DNA from: Deuterostichococcus epilithicus
Lineage: Eukaryota; Chlorophyta; Trebouxiophyceae; Prasiolales; Stichococcaceae
NCBI GenBank assembly: GCA_033439295.1
Contig: JAVTLE010000004.1
Coordinates: forward strand, 868,012 to 932,011
Reading direction: 5' to 3'
DNA length: 64,000 nt
Of this stretch, positions 47,301 through 57,767 are shown one piece after another (the first letter of the stretch is position 1; each line of letters begins with the position of its first letter). The translations under genes were made by a program, and so were the position numbers. The notes under the pieces were generated by a model. The model was not told the DNA's origin. It saw nothing but the letters and a program-made list of their open reading frames with translations, and made no database searches.

Positions 47301-50300
47301 GTTCTGTCCAGCCTGCAAACCCGTGCAGGCGCCAAGACCCTAAAACCTGCAATGCAGGCGCCAGCGACAACGCCATGGCGCACGGCTTCCACACCTTCAA
47401 CACGCACGAGCCGGGCGTGGAGGCGGCGCAGACCAGCCAGTCGGCGGCGGAGCGCTATGAGCAGCTGTCGCCCGGCGACGCGGAGGCAATGACCACGGAG
47501 GCGCGGCTGCGGCTGCTGTCGGGGCTCAAGCGCTACTTCCACTCCAAGCGTGCCGAGGGGCTGCTCAGCGGCCGGGTGAGCACCCCCAGTCTCGCGCAAG
47601 GGTCAATTTGCGCTGGTGTCTTGCGTACAGGAGAAGCTTCTCTGGCGTCTCCGGGCTGGGCAGCTGTGCCGGACCCCAGGGCTGGTCCTGGACTATGGCA
47701 GCAGACAGCCCTGTTCCCTGGCGAGCTCCCGGCCCCAGAATCTGCCGTTGCAGCTGTCGTCCCCAGCCTGCGCCGCTGACGCTGTCACCGGCAGAAGTTG
47801 CTGTTGGCCGATTCCGCAGCCGCAGCGTCTGATGCATGCATGTTTGCGTGCGTGCGCAGGGCATGCGCATCCTGGACTACGCCTGCGACCTGGCCATGGA
47901 CTCCGCCACGGAGCCGCTTGCCGTCTGGTCCGCCATCCAGGTGCGGCTGCCGGCCTGGGGGTTCGTGCATGACAGCTGCATGGTCCCTGCCAGCCGCCTG
48001 AGGCTTGGCGGCGCTTCGGTGTGCAATATTGCCTCCCTGTGACGTACTCATGCGGCTGGAAGCTGTTGCTGCAAGCACCCCTTTACGGCGGCAAGTCTGG
48101 CGTCTCCACAAATCTGGACAGTGATGCGGGGACGCTGGCGATGCGGGGATGCCGCTCTTTGCACGAGAGGAACCACCAGTTGACAAGTCAGAAACCTCAG
48201 GGGTCGACATTAATGAACTGCCTTGAATGCCAGCTGGCCAAGCTGAAATCCTGCTGTTGTCGCCTCACCAGGCGGAGGTGGCNGGCGGCCNGCNGNTCAA
48301 GCTGCTGGCGGCGGCGCTGTTCCACACGGCGGTGCTGGGCAACTGGCTGCGCAACACCAGCATTCCGCTGCTGCGCCGCGTGCTGTCCTGGCCGCGCGGC
48401 CTGCTGTCGCGTGCGTCCTGCAGCCTCGTCCTGTGCTTGACACGGAAACCTTTTCCACTGTCTGCAACTTGATCAAGTGGTCGGTGTGAAAGGCTGCCTT
48501 GCAGAGCCTGCTCAGCTTGAACAGCCAGCGTCAAAGCTCAGAGTCCTGAACTTGCATGCTTCCGGCTGTTTGTCCACGGCTGGATGTCTTTGCATGGAAG
48601 ACTATTTTTAAAGGTGTCTGGTCGAAATGCAGGCTGGCTGAGCTCCCAGCTGAGCAGCGTGATGCTGGTGGGCATTGAGGCGGCGGTGGAGTTCTGGCTG
48701 GCGCTCAGCTGGTCGCCGCAGGCGCAGTGGCTGCGCTACTCCGACCCGTCCGGTTGCCTGCTGGTGAGGAGTCCTATGATTTAACATTAAAGGGTTGGAG
48801 ACAAACTGGAGGTGCACAAATCTTCTGGGGGATACAATTCTGGTGTTTGTGGGGCTGCAATGGATGCTTCGTGTGGTGCTTCCGACCCTGGCATGCATGG
48901 CGCCCGACACGCACATGTCACGTGCATGCCTGGGTCGTGACGACTTCGAGCTTCCATATCAGCCCAACAAGTCACCCAGAAGATTAAGTTCCCAAAACTG
49001 GAAGCACGACAGAGGCATCGTTTGAAGTGCACGCAACCAGCACCTCTCCGGTCTGAAAGTAGAACTGGTGACTGCAAGGTTTGACATGTCCATTGCATTA
49101 TTTCCACTGCATTTGACAGACACACAGCCCTCGAGGCTGCACAGTCGAGGCGCATGCCCGGCCTGATTGTCTCAACCTTACGGGCAGCCAGCACGGTTGT
49201 GGCAATGTGGAGGCGAGGTCGTCAATTTGTGGGAACCTGGTGCCATGTCAGGTATTGAGAACCTGCTGCAATGTCAAGTATCGAGAACCTGCTGCCACAT
49301 TAGGTTACGAGAACCTGCTACAGGAGGAGGTGGGCGAGCAAGTGGGTGTGGCGGCGGTTCACCATTGAGCACGAGATCGGCTGGACAGTAACATCAAATC
49401 CGGACTTGGACTTGTCACTCAACAGCTGCACGACATGCTGCAGGAGGAGGTGGGCGCGGAGAGCAAGCGGGTGTGGCGCTTCATCATCGAGCGCGAGATC
49501 GAGGCGCCCGACCGCTTCCAAGTGATCCTCCTTGCCCCCTCTTACCCTCAAACCATTTACTCATAACCATGCCCATGACAAGATCTCCAAGCCCTCCAAA
49601 AAGTTTGCTGGCATCAGAATTTCTTCGGCGCATAGTTGAGCAACTACCATCTCTGGCAACACCTGGCAGATGGTGATGGGCCGCTTTGCCACGCATGTGG
49701 AAGCCGCCGTGTCTGCAATCTCACCTAGGGCAACACACTACAGAAGGGAGCCTGCATGTCACCGACAGGGCCGCATCACCGCACTAAAGCGTCAGCTGGA
49801 ATCGAGAGCTCAGCAGCTGTGTCTGTGCCAGGTGCTGGCATATATCTGCCGCCTCAACTGTTGCCGGCAATGAAGGCAGCCCGGTCCCCGCGTAGCACAA
49901 ATGCATTGCCGACGGCGCACACTGCCAGGACTGCGGGCAACACACAACGACCGCCTGCCTGCTTCTGGAATCACACCTGGGGCCTGGTGCCTCCCCTATC
50001 GCTCCCTCAGTCGTTGCCGGCGATGAAGGCGGGCACTGGGTCTGCTCTTGTGGTCCCAGAAGCGGCATGCGGTCGAAGTGTCAATCCCAAAGCCACTGCA
50101 GTGCACGGCATCGACGATGCTCCTGTGGGTGGCTACTTGGGCCGCCGCCTGCCCACAGTAACACCTGCAGGGTTGAAAGGGGCAGCTGTGGGGCCGGCAG
50201 AAGGCGTGACATGCTGGCGCTGCACAGTCAAGCATGCGGGAGGTGCACTGCGCAGCCATGCGGCTGTCACTTTACGAGCACCGCTTCGGTCGGCCCACCC

Positions 50301-53300
50301 TCCGCCCACCCCCCTTCCCGCGGGCGTCTGCGCAATCACTGCTTGAGTGCATGGCTTGCGCTGCCGTCACATGTTCAACCGCAGCAAAGGACTGGATTTG
50401 CAGGTGTTGCTTGCAGCAAGCCTCGCACGAAGTCATATTTCCAGCAGAAACTGCGTCACCGAGCCGACATTAAAATTTGGCGGTCTCTAGGCCTTTCGCG
50501 GCCCAGATAGAACAGGATGACGAGGGCCACTGATAATGCGCAAGTCCGTCTAGTGCACCTCTCTCAATGCTGATGCAATGCCTCCAGGATGGTCCGATTA
50601 ACCACTTTGTCTCACCTACCATGCCCGCTTCTCTCTGTGCGCCTGCACTGACAGCTGCCTTTCTCAACTCCTTCCAGGCCATCCAGTCCTACAGGGCGGC
50701 GATGGCAATCATGCGGCAGCAGGCGCGCTTCGTCGACCAGCTGTACTCCACGGGCATGGTCGACGAGACGGAGGCGAGCCACTTCAGAAGCCTGCTCCTG
50801 TCAGCAATTCTGCCATATCTGCGCTGTGTCTGCCGCATCGTTGGCAGACTGGCATGGCCAGCTATGGCCTGCTTGACTGCCGCATGCCAGATGAGGAGCA
50901 CCGGATGCACTGTCAAGGGTGGGAAGTGCCTGTCAGCGCTTCGCACGAGAAGCGAAACAGTCCTTTCTGCCCTGGGGTGCATGCTGGTGTTGCTCTGCTG
51001 GTGCGCACACCGCACCGTCAAGAACCCATTTCCAATTCTTGCTCCGTCGTCTTGAAACCTCGGTGCCCGTTCCCGCCTGCGCATCGCCAGCAGAGCTGGC
51101 TCAGTTGGCAGACGCGGCCTGCAAGCTCGCTCAGCCTTCGGCTGGCTTTCCAAGATGAGCACCTGCTCAATTTTCGACCTCTTCTCAATTCCGACCCCAG
51201 AAAGACGAGCTGATGGAGCCGGTGGAGAACCGCGAGCGGGCGCTGTCGCGCCTGGGTGCCGTCTGGCGCCCGCCCCTGCTCCTGGACGTGCGCCCCCATT
51301 GCTCTGTGTGCCGCACCCCAGACAGCTTCGACATCGTGTTGCCCCCGGGCTGCGCCACCCTGCGAGGACTGTGTGGCAGCGCCGAATCCCTTCGGATCAG
51401 CTCAGGGCGCATGGGATCTGCGGCTTCGAGCCAGGCAGCTGTGTGACTCGCGTCGTGCCTCCGCAGCCAATGCACCTGCAGCCTCGAGCCGATTGCTCTG
51501 TTCAGCAGACCCACAGCCAAGACTCCTGTGTAACCTGACTGAAGTTGTGCGCCATTCCCTGCAGATCCTGCGTGGCCTGCCGTTCTTCGCTAACGTGCCA
51601 GACACTTTGTTCGACCGCGTGCTGGCCGCCGGCCAGCTCGTCATGTACACCGCAGGTGGGCCAGGGCCAGCACTTCACAAACCCAATAATACTTCCAGAT
51701 TTTCCTGTCGATAACCTCGGGATGAAGTTTGCTGAGCAATCGATGCCGGGTGATGCAGAGATGCAGGTCGTGGGCAAGACTCGATGCAGGACACGATGAT
51801 GTCGAACCGGTTCTGCGTCACTGCAGGCGACGTCATCTGGCGGCCGCTGCCGCCTGACAGCCGCCGCGCCACTTCGGGGTCCGTGCCAGACGTCGGCGGC
51901 GGCAAGGCCGGCGGCGGCGGCCAGCACGGCAGCAGCCAGGCCGGCGACGACGGCGACGACGCCGGGACTAAGGACCCCCGCAGCGAGGGCAGCCAGGGCG
52001 TGTTTGTGGTGCTGCACGGCATCGTGCGCTCGGCGTACGCCGCCCCGGACGGCACCACCAGCGTGAGTATGTCATGTTTGCTGCTGTCAGACACTTGTGT
52101 GCGCACAAGCTGATGGCGCCCGTGCTTAGACAGCCCTTTGCTTGGACCACATGCCGGAACGGTGCAAGCAAAGGGCTGGTGAGCATGGGCTTCAGCTTGT
52201 GCACCCGAAAACCTGCACAGATCAACCCGGCTTTGGCCATTTGAGCATTATCGCTCAACATGCTGGACAGATCCACAGTGTTCTTCATGCTACACCATGC
52301 TGGTGCTGCAGGTGGCCAGCTGCCTGCAAACTTACCGTGTCGTCACAGCATACAGCATTCGTTGCTACTGTTGCTGGCACTGAAGGTGGAGGCACATTCT
52401 GAGCATGCCGATCGCTGCTGGCGACGACTGGCCACTGATTTGTTTGCATCGGCGCAGAGCAGCACTCTCGCCGCTCGGCGGCGTGTTCGGTTTATTGCCG
52501 GCGCTTCGAGGGAGACGCTGCCGCCGACCTGTGACTTGATGATTATAAGGGGCGTCACAAAGCTTCCGTGACAAAGCTCCTATTTCACCGCGCACGTGAC
52601 ACCCTTCAACTTCGCGCGTCATCCGCAGGAGTATTTCCTGGGGCGCGGCGGCATGTTCGGGCTGCTGCCGGCGCTCACAGGGGAGGCGCTGCCGGGGGCG
52701 CGCCCGGTGGTGGCCGAGGGCAACCTGCTGCGCCGGGGCCCCGTGGTGTTTCGCGTCCCGCCGGCGGCGCTCGCGGCGCTGCGCCGCGACGCCGATGCCG
52801 GCGAGCCGTCCTGCGAGCAGCTCATGCTGGACCTGTACCGGTGAACCCCGCGGCGGCTCCTTCAACCATCAGCTGCTGGACCCTGTCACCTTCCACCAAG
52901 TTGGCACTGTATGTGTGTGTGGGACCGTGCCGGACCGGTTGCTAAAACACATCAGTCTGCAACCTGCTACTGGAGCCGCTCTGACGATAAGAGTCTGGCG
53001 CTTGCCGTCTGCTGTGCCTTCAAAGCACCATGTGGAGCTCCAGCGCCCCATGCCAGCATGAGCCGGCACCCCGGAACCACAAGCAGGGCGCTCGCGGCAA
53101 CGCTGCGGCCACAGCAGCGTGGTCGGCCGCGCACATGCTAACAGGCACACAAGGATGTATTAGTGTCGCAGAGAGTGGCGACGCTGTGCGTGGCGGAGCG
53201 CACGTGCAGCGAGGCAGTGGGCAGCCCAAAATGCGCCTGGGCCATGCACATGTCAGCGGGTACACAGGAAGAATTCACTGCTTCCACCACAGGGTGGCGG

Positions 53301-56300
53301 CGCTGTACGTGGCAGAGCGCATGCGCAACGAGGTGGTGGCCACCGTGGCGGCCTACTTCCAGCAGCTGGCGCTGACGGCCGCCCGGCGCGAGGCCGCCCG
53401 CTCGGCGGTGCGCCGCGCCGCCGCCCGCCGCAGCGCCGCCAAGGCGAGTCGCACTGAGAACATGTGTGCCACCAGGCAGCGAGCTGCGCCGTCGGTGCCC
53501 GCGCAGCGCGGCAGGGGATCGCATTGGAATCCCACCATATTGACTGCTGCCGGGCGTCCGCCGTTGTGCGGCTCACCGGCACATGTTCAGCTGCAGAATC
53601 CCCGGCCGTCTTGTGGGTCGTGCGCCGAACGTTGGCATGATGTCCACAGCACCAAGCAGTGGGGCAATAAGAAAGAAATGGTACCCAAACACTGGCAGAC
53701 CACCACCTCAGGCGTCCAGCGACGATCCTGTTGCTGTACTTGCTTCCAGGACGCCAAGAAGGACGAGGCCCAGAAAGGGGACAAGAAGAAGAAGGAGGAA
53801 AAGAAAAAGAAAGAGGACAAGCCGGCAGAGCGGGCGCAGCGGGCGCGCACCTTCCTCGAGGCGGAGTTTGACGAAGCGCTCGCCGCGGCGCCGCCCAAGA
53901 AGGAGCAGGCGCGGATGCTGTCACTCTTCCTCTCACACTTCCTTGGACTCGATCGTCAGTTCCACCATCTCAGACGCTGTCCTCAACACTCGAAAATGCA
54001 TTTCGAAGAGGCGCTCGCCGCGGCGCCGCCCAAGAAGGAGCAGGCGCGGATTTTCTGATTCTCCCTGGTATTCGATCATTCGTTCCGCCATCTCGGACGC
54101 TGTCCTCATGAAATGATAACCTCGGGTCCGACGAGGCGCTCACTGCGGCGCCGCCCATGAAGGAGCAAGCGTGCAGTCCTGATTGTGTCAATGGTAGAAC
54201 GTATCGCGACGACTTAGCAAGCAGAATGCTTGACAAAAGCACTAGAACGATGTGGAGCAGGTTGACAGTGCTTGCGCTCGCACCCTAGGCTTCGAAGGAT
54301 TATGTGTGTGAAATGCTCACTCAGCGGCTGTGCCGTGGCATCCTGTGCCGTCCTGTGCTGACGGGCTGCTGATACCATTGGGTTCATGATCCAATGTCAT
54401 CTGGTTTACCAGCACAGCATGTGCAGGTGCCACCCTCAAGCTGCATCATTGTCACCGCTCCGCTCGCAGGTTGGGAGCTGGCCCTTGGTGGAGCCAGACG
54501 GATGAAGCTGAAGTGCACTAGATACTGGGAGGGCAATGAGCGCACCAGGTCTCAATGCATCGTGTGCTCGCGCCCGCAGGCGAATCCGCCGGAGCAGCGC
54601 CAGAGCGGGAGCGCACCCAGAAAACAAACCCTTGAACTTATGGTTCACTGCAAGTCTTGCTCGCGTCCGCAGGCCAAGCCGAAGCCGCCACCGGCGCCGG
54701 AGCAGGAGCGCACCCAGCGCGGCGGCGCGCAGGACTCGCCCTTCGGCGGCGGCTCGCCGGAGGGGGAGCGGCGCAGCCCCGGCGGCAACGGCGCCGGCAG
54801 CGATGGGAAGCAGGAAGCGCCGGCAATCCCCTCTGACATTGAGCTGCTGGAGGCCATGGACCCGCAGGCCATGTGGAAGGACGTCCAGAAGCACGCCAGC
54901 ATAGGTGCGCATGCAGACAGTCAATGTGCGACATAGTCTCATGTACATCGCCTTCTCCCAGGGTATCTGCTCCTGGACTGCCCCAGAGCAGGGGAGAGCA
55001 GGGATAACGGCGGGAACACAGCGCCCGGATCAGCGCGGAGGGCATGGCGGCTGAGCTGCATGGCCTTCCGAAGATCCTAGTGGCCTTCTGATTGTCTCTT
55101 CTTCATCCTGCCGGAATGGCTGTCCATGCGATCGGTCATTCAATTGTTTCTAAGTTGCTCGCCTTTGCACCCTTTCTGCCTGGCAAAACGTCAGTTGGCG
55201 AGCTGCCAGTCTGGGAATCTCACCCTCTAACAGTGCTGCACAACCTCAAGGTAGGGCTGCGCGAGGCAGAGGACTGATACACTACTGACATACAGAAGCA
55301 AACCTCAAGGCCGGGTTGCATGAGGTGGTCCTGGAGCTGCCAAGTTGTCGCTGACAATAACAGGCCTGGACTGCATCAACACTGACTTTCTCACATCCCG
55401 CCCCGCCCGGGGACTCATCGATCCTGACAGTTTGGCTGCCCCGCCGCAACTGCGGTGCTGTTCAACCTCCGGGCATGGCGGCACAAGGCGGTGGTCCTGC
55501 AGCTGCATCCTTGGAACTTCTGCAGCCTCTACCAGGCAAACCCAGGGCGCATCCTTCCCACCGGGATTCCTCCTCAGGAATCCCGGTGTCAGGTCAACCC
55601 CTGCGACTCATCGATCTGACCAGTCCCCTCCCTCCTGCAACTGCAGTGCTGCACAACCTGAAGGCAGGCCTGCGCGAGGCGGAGGTGCTGGAGCTGCCGC
55701 CCGGCGCGTCCTTCAAGCAGCGCTCCTCCATCGTGGTGCTGCGCGGCACGCTGCGCGCGACCGGCAACGCCAGCCAGCTGCCCACCGCCGACGGCGGCGC
55801 CGCTGGCTCCTCCGAGGGGCGCACAGGTGCGGGAGGAACGCGCCTGCACCAACAACACGACAGCGGAGGGGTCCTGCAGTGTTGGCGGTGTATGCGCACA
55901 ACCAGCAAAGCGAGCAGGCAGTATAGTGTCCACTCGGCGATGCTGGCAGACCAGCAGGACCCAAACACAGCAGGAAACTAATGTGGTTGCTGTGGCTGCA
56001 GGTGACGAAGCTGGCGGCACTGGCAAGCACACTGGACGCCGTGCATCCTGCCGGCCGTCATCCCATCCTGTGCAATCCGCCCAAGGTTCACCGATCCAGC
56101 TAGGTTATGTGTCTGCAGGGGACGAAGCCCGCGGCAGCGGCGAGTATGCGGTGCTGGTGCAGTACCATGCGCCGTGCATCATGCCGTGGCTGTGGGATGA
56201 GGCGGCGCCGGCCGTTGATGCCCGCATGCAGCCCTCCCACATCAGCCTGCGCGCCGGCAGCCGAGGTGAGAGGAGTGCTCCACCCATCCATCAGGGCTGG

Positions 56301-57767
56301 ACGGCCATGGAATGTCGTCAACGGGGCGTAGACCAGGTTTGACGGCGCGGCGGCGCGTCGGCTGCATGCAGGTTGCATCCGCGGCGCTGTCATGGCCTGG
56401 CGGTTGTGGCGATCACCTTGCTGACGGCTGTCTTCTGTCATGGCATTGGGAACACGTCCAACCCCCCTTTCGGGGGAGGGGGCGGCAAGGCACACGCACA
56501 CGTGTGCACGAGCTGATGGCCTTCACCTGCAGAACCTGCGGCCGCCATGGCGTGCTGATTGGCACTCCCAAGAGCCAAGGATGCTTTATTCTTTCAAGTC
56601 GAATAGTCTGCTCATCAGGTGACTGCATTTGATGCAGGCGCGATCGTGGTGATGTGCCCGGCGGAGCACGAGTCGGACTCCGAGACCACCGCTTCGGAGG
56701 AGGGCTCCGGCCGCGGCGGCACCGCGGCCGGCGAGGCTCTGTCGGCCGACGGCAGCAGCGGCGGAGGCGCCGGCGGCGGCAGCGGCCCAAGCTCGCCGCC
56801 GCGTCAGGGCGGGCCCCACGCGACGGCGGCAGCGCGGACGCGGGCGGCGACAGGAGGCCGGAGACGCAGACGCTGCGCCGCCTGGGCTCCGTGCAGTGGT
56901 GTGCTGACCTGCACGACCTGCCTCGACATGGGTGCTGCTCCCTGGCGCCTCTGCTCTACTGGGCATATGCCACGTCTTCTTCGCGTATGTTTGCCGGCAA
57001 GTATTTTGCCGGCAAGCAGCACATCAAAGCTTGAAGGTCCGACCGACGGGGGCGCCTGCAACATGACATGGGCGCGTCAGCTGTACGCGAGGCGCCGACA
57101 AACCCAGGCATGGGATGTACACCAAGCTCACAACCTATGTGGAGAGTTGCGAACACGTGTGCTTGCACGCCGCAGCCTGCCGCCCATGGCGTCGACGACT
57201 GGCAACGAGGCGGTGGAGCTGTCCAGCTTTGCAAGTGGCACGGGCAAGTCCTCATCGGAGCGCCTCAAGGTCATCCAGGTGCGCTTTTAGACATCTCAAC
57301 CCCTGAAGAAGTGTTCGAGAGTTGTCCAGCGTGCGAGCGGCACCGCAATTGGCATTGGAGCGCCAGAAGGTTGGCAAGCTGCACAGTTCTGTGTGCTGCA
57401 AGTGCTGACAGCCTCGTGCAATGCGTCGTAAAGAGAGCCTTGCGAATGCGTCTCAAAAGTGGCACGCCGGTGACGCTCAAGCGGCATCCGGGCGCGCAGC
57501 CCGCCGCCTGACGAAGGATGCTGGCGCCGCTCGAGTTGTGACTTGGACGACTCGTGGCAGCTGGCCGTCTTGCGGGTGCCGCTGAGCAACAGACCCTGCG
57601 TTGATAGCAACGCCAGATCAACGTGCTCCAGCTTGCTCCCTACACGGCGTTTTCTGCCCGCCCTGCAGGTGGCGCGCAAGTCCAAGGAGGCGCGGCACCG
57701 TCCGTCGACGCCTGAGGAGGCGGAAGACGAGGCGGAGGCCGTGGCCTCAGGGTTTTGCAACGCCTAG
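35390..57767 (+). CDS. SOS1-type Na+/H+ antiporter, giant gene
   Basis: About 39-40 exons spread over 22 kb encode roughly 1,900 residues, larger than the about 1,150 of land-plant SOS1. The order is a CPA1 transporter domain, a long low-complexity cytosolic linker, a helical region, a cyclic-nucleotide-binding-like domain and a charged tail. This is the SOS1/NHX7 layout, and the predicted role is Na+ export in exchange for H+ at the plasma membrane. Exon coordinates are given in the four module entries below; phases close at nearly every junction. The first exon (35390-35510, Met start, GC donor) is a tentative choice because it is the only in-phase Met exon I found. The stop is TAG at 57765-57767. 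Several introns use probable GC donors, and many carry decayed copies of the neighbouring exon edge. Confidence 0.88.
36944..37150 (+). repeat. Copies of antiporter exon 3 end and exon 4 start
   Basis: Bases 36944-37010 repeat the 3' end of the exon at 36702-36885, with CAGCACGCCGCGCT shared and CTGCACTC at the end. Bases 37063-37150 repeat the start of the exon at 37223, with AGCCGGCGTGGG and GGCGCTGAC shared, but an in-frame TAG has appeared. Both are in the intervening intron and in direct orientation. Confidence 0.88.
38097..38300 (+). repeat. Three acceptor/exon-start copies
   Basis: CAG then GAGCTGGC occurs with exon-like starts at 38097, 38185 and 38276. The last is the true exon; the spacings are 88 and 91 bp. 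The intron sequence between copies 1 and 2 resembles that between copies 2 and 3 (CTCACAAAAC and CTCACGAAAC). Confidence 0.85.
39602..39720 (+). repeat. Two acceptor/exon-start copies
   Basis: A decayed copy at 39602 reads GMFCGMLFTTF in frame, against GMSWGVVLFTTF at the true exon start 39680. Each follows a GCAG acceptor, and the spacing is 78 bp. Confidence 0.83.
40371..40709 (+). repeat. Copies flanking antiporter exon 12
   Basis: Near 40371 a CAG acceptor and GTGTGGTGGGCG echo the true exon start at 40468. After the exon, 40672-40709 repeats its 3' end (CGAGATGCTGCGGGG shared). The exon is thus flanked on both sides by partial copies of its own edges. Confidence 0.78.
40790..41060 (+). 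repeat. Five tandem acceptor/exon-start copies
   Basis: Exon-like starts at 40790, 40854, 40910, 40966 and 41023 each follow an AG acceptor. Most are preceded by a TAAACCCT- or TAAATCCT-like tract and followed by GCGTGGACTGGGGCATGG or a near relative, then GCAG(T/C)A. Spacings are 64, 56, 56 and 57 bp. Only the last continues into the long open exon. Confidence 0.92.
41023..46611 (+). other. Low-complexity cytosolic linker exons
   Basis: Exons are 41023-41264, 42163-42319, 42670-42800, 43510-43689, 44128-44553, 44798-44928, 45661-45806, 46079-46182 and 46440-46611. They are phase-consistent throughout. The exon at 42670-42800 ends in a probable GC donor (CAG then GCGAGG). The encoded sequence is rich in Gly, Ala, Ser and Asp, with a poly-Gly run in the first and fifth exons. 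Land-plant SOS1 lacks such a long insert between the membrane domain and the helical region. An extra exon between 41264 and 42163 cannot be excluded. Confidence 0.72.
42644..42658 (+). repeat. Short telomere-like CCCTAAA pair
   Basis: Two tandem CCCTAAA units lie just upstream of the exon at 42670. Related CCTAAACCC strings occur in several other introns here close to acceptors, where they could serve as branch points. Confidence 0.6.
47229..47375 (+). repeat. Serial copies of an acceptor and GCGCCAG start
   Basis: TGCAG followed by GCGCCA or a near variant occurs with exon-like starts around 47232, 47281, 47328 and 47358. The last begins the open exon. The first two copies quickly run into stops. 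Confidence 0.72.
47358..52840 (+). other. Helical region and cNMP-binding-like domain
   Basis: Exons are 47358-47575, 47860-47940, 48272-48410 (contains N's), 48633-48763, 49444-49521, 50678-50773, 51201-51287, 51565-51655, 51827-52062 and 52629-52840. The first encode helices (LLSGLKRYFHSKRAEGLL, AVWSAI, VWRFIIEREIEA) matching the SOS1 cytosolic helical region. Exons 51565 onward give ILRGLPFF, then GDVIW, GVFVVLHGIVRSAY and LGRGGMFGLLPALTG, the order seen in cyclic-nucleotide-binding folds. An Ala/Gly/Asp insert interrupts the fold between the second and third of these, and the phosphate-binding cassette is atypical, so ligand binding is doubtful. The exon at 50678-50773 ends in a probable GC donor (GAG then GCGAGC). 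Confidence 0.8.
49235..49444 (+). repeat. Short tandem array and decayed exon copy
   Basis: A roughly 25-bp motif containing GAGAACCTGCT is repeated three times from about 49258 to 49320. The last unit runs into a decayed copy of the next exon: at 49324 GAGGAGGTGGGCG, GAGCAAG and GGGTGTGGCG echo the true exon at 49444, exactly 120 bp on. Confidence 0.82.
53172..53310 (+). repeat. Decayed copy of exon at 53293
   Basis: At 53172 a GCAG acceptor is followed by GAGTGGCGACGCTGTGCGTGGCGGAGCGCA in outline; the true exon at 53293 reads GGTGGCGGCGCTGTACGTGG. The spacing is about 121 bp. Confidence 0.85.
53866..54180 (+). repeat. Three copies of a 3' exon end
   Basis: GAGGCGCTC, GCGGCGCCGCCCA and GAAGGAGCA recur at about 54005 and 54132, after the true exon end at 53908. 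The intron sequence between copies is also repeated (CATCTC and GACGCTGTCCTCA). The unit is about 130 bp. Confidence 0.88.
54580..54730 (+). repeat. Decayed copy of exon at 54673
   Basis: GCTCGCGCCCGCAG followed by GCGAATCCGCCGGAGCAG at 54580 echoes GCTCGCGTCCGCAG and the exon start at 54673. Both then share GGGAGCGCACCCAG or GGAGCGCACCCAG. The spacing is 93 bp. Confidence 0.85.
55234..55700 (+). repeat. Four copies of an exon start
   Basis: TGCTGCACAACCT-(C/G)AAGG or a derivative occurs at 55234, about 55300, about 55455 (GTGCTGTTCAACCTCC) and at the true exon 55647. Later parts of the exon, such as GTCCTGGAGCTGCC, are also echoed in the second copy. Confidence 0.83.
56002..56140 (+). repeat. 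Decayed copy of exon at 56119
   Basis: CTGCAG then GTGACGAAGCTGGCGGCA at 56002 echoes CTGCAG then GGGACGAAGCCCGCGGCA at the true exon start 56119, 117 bp later. Confidence 0.85.

Larger units (their letters stand above)
53293..57767 (+). other. C-terminal tail exons
   Basis: Exons are 53293-53443, 53750-53908, 54673-54904, 55647-55826, 56119-56265, 56638-56898, 57176-57278 and 57669-57767. The tail includes an Arg/Ala helix, a Lys/Glu-rich highly charged stretch (53770-53820), a Gly/Ser-rich segment, and a conserved-looking stretch beginning LHNLKAGLREAEVLELPPG. GC donors probably end the first two exons (GCGAGT and GCGCGG). Exon 56638-56898 joins the next only if one base is added or lost near 56808, where the plausible frame changes, so an assembly indel is likely there. 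Confidence 0.7.

Noticed and set aside
53030-54058. Single ORF of 342 codons treated as one gene
   Set aside because: Only its Lys/Glu-rich part matches an exon; the rest reads through an intron and duplicated exon ends of the antiporter gene.
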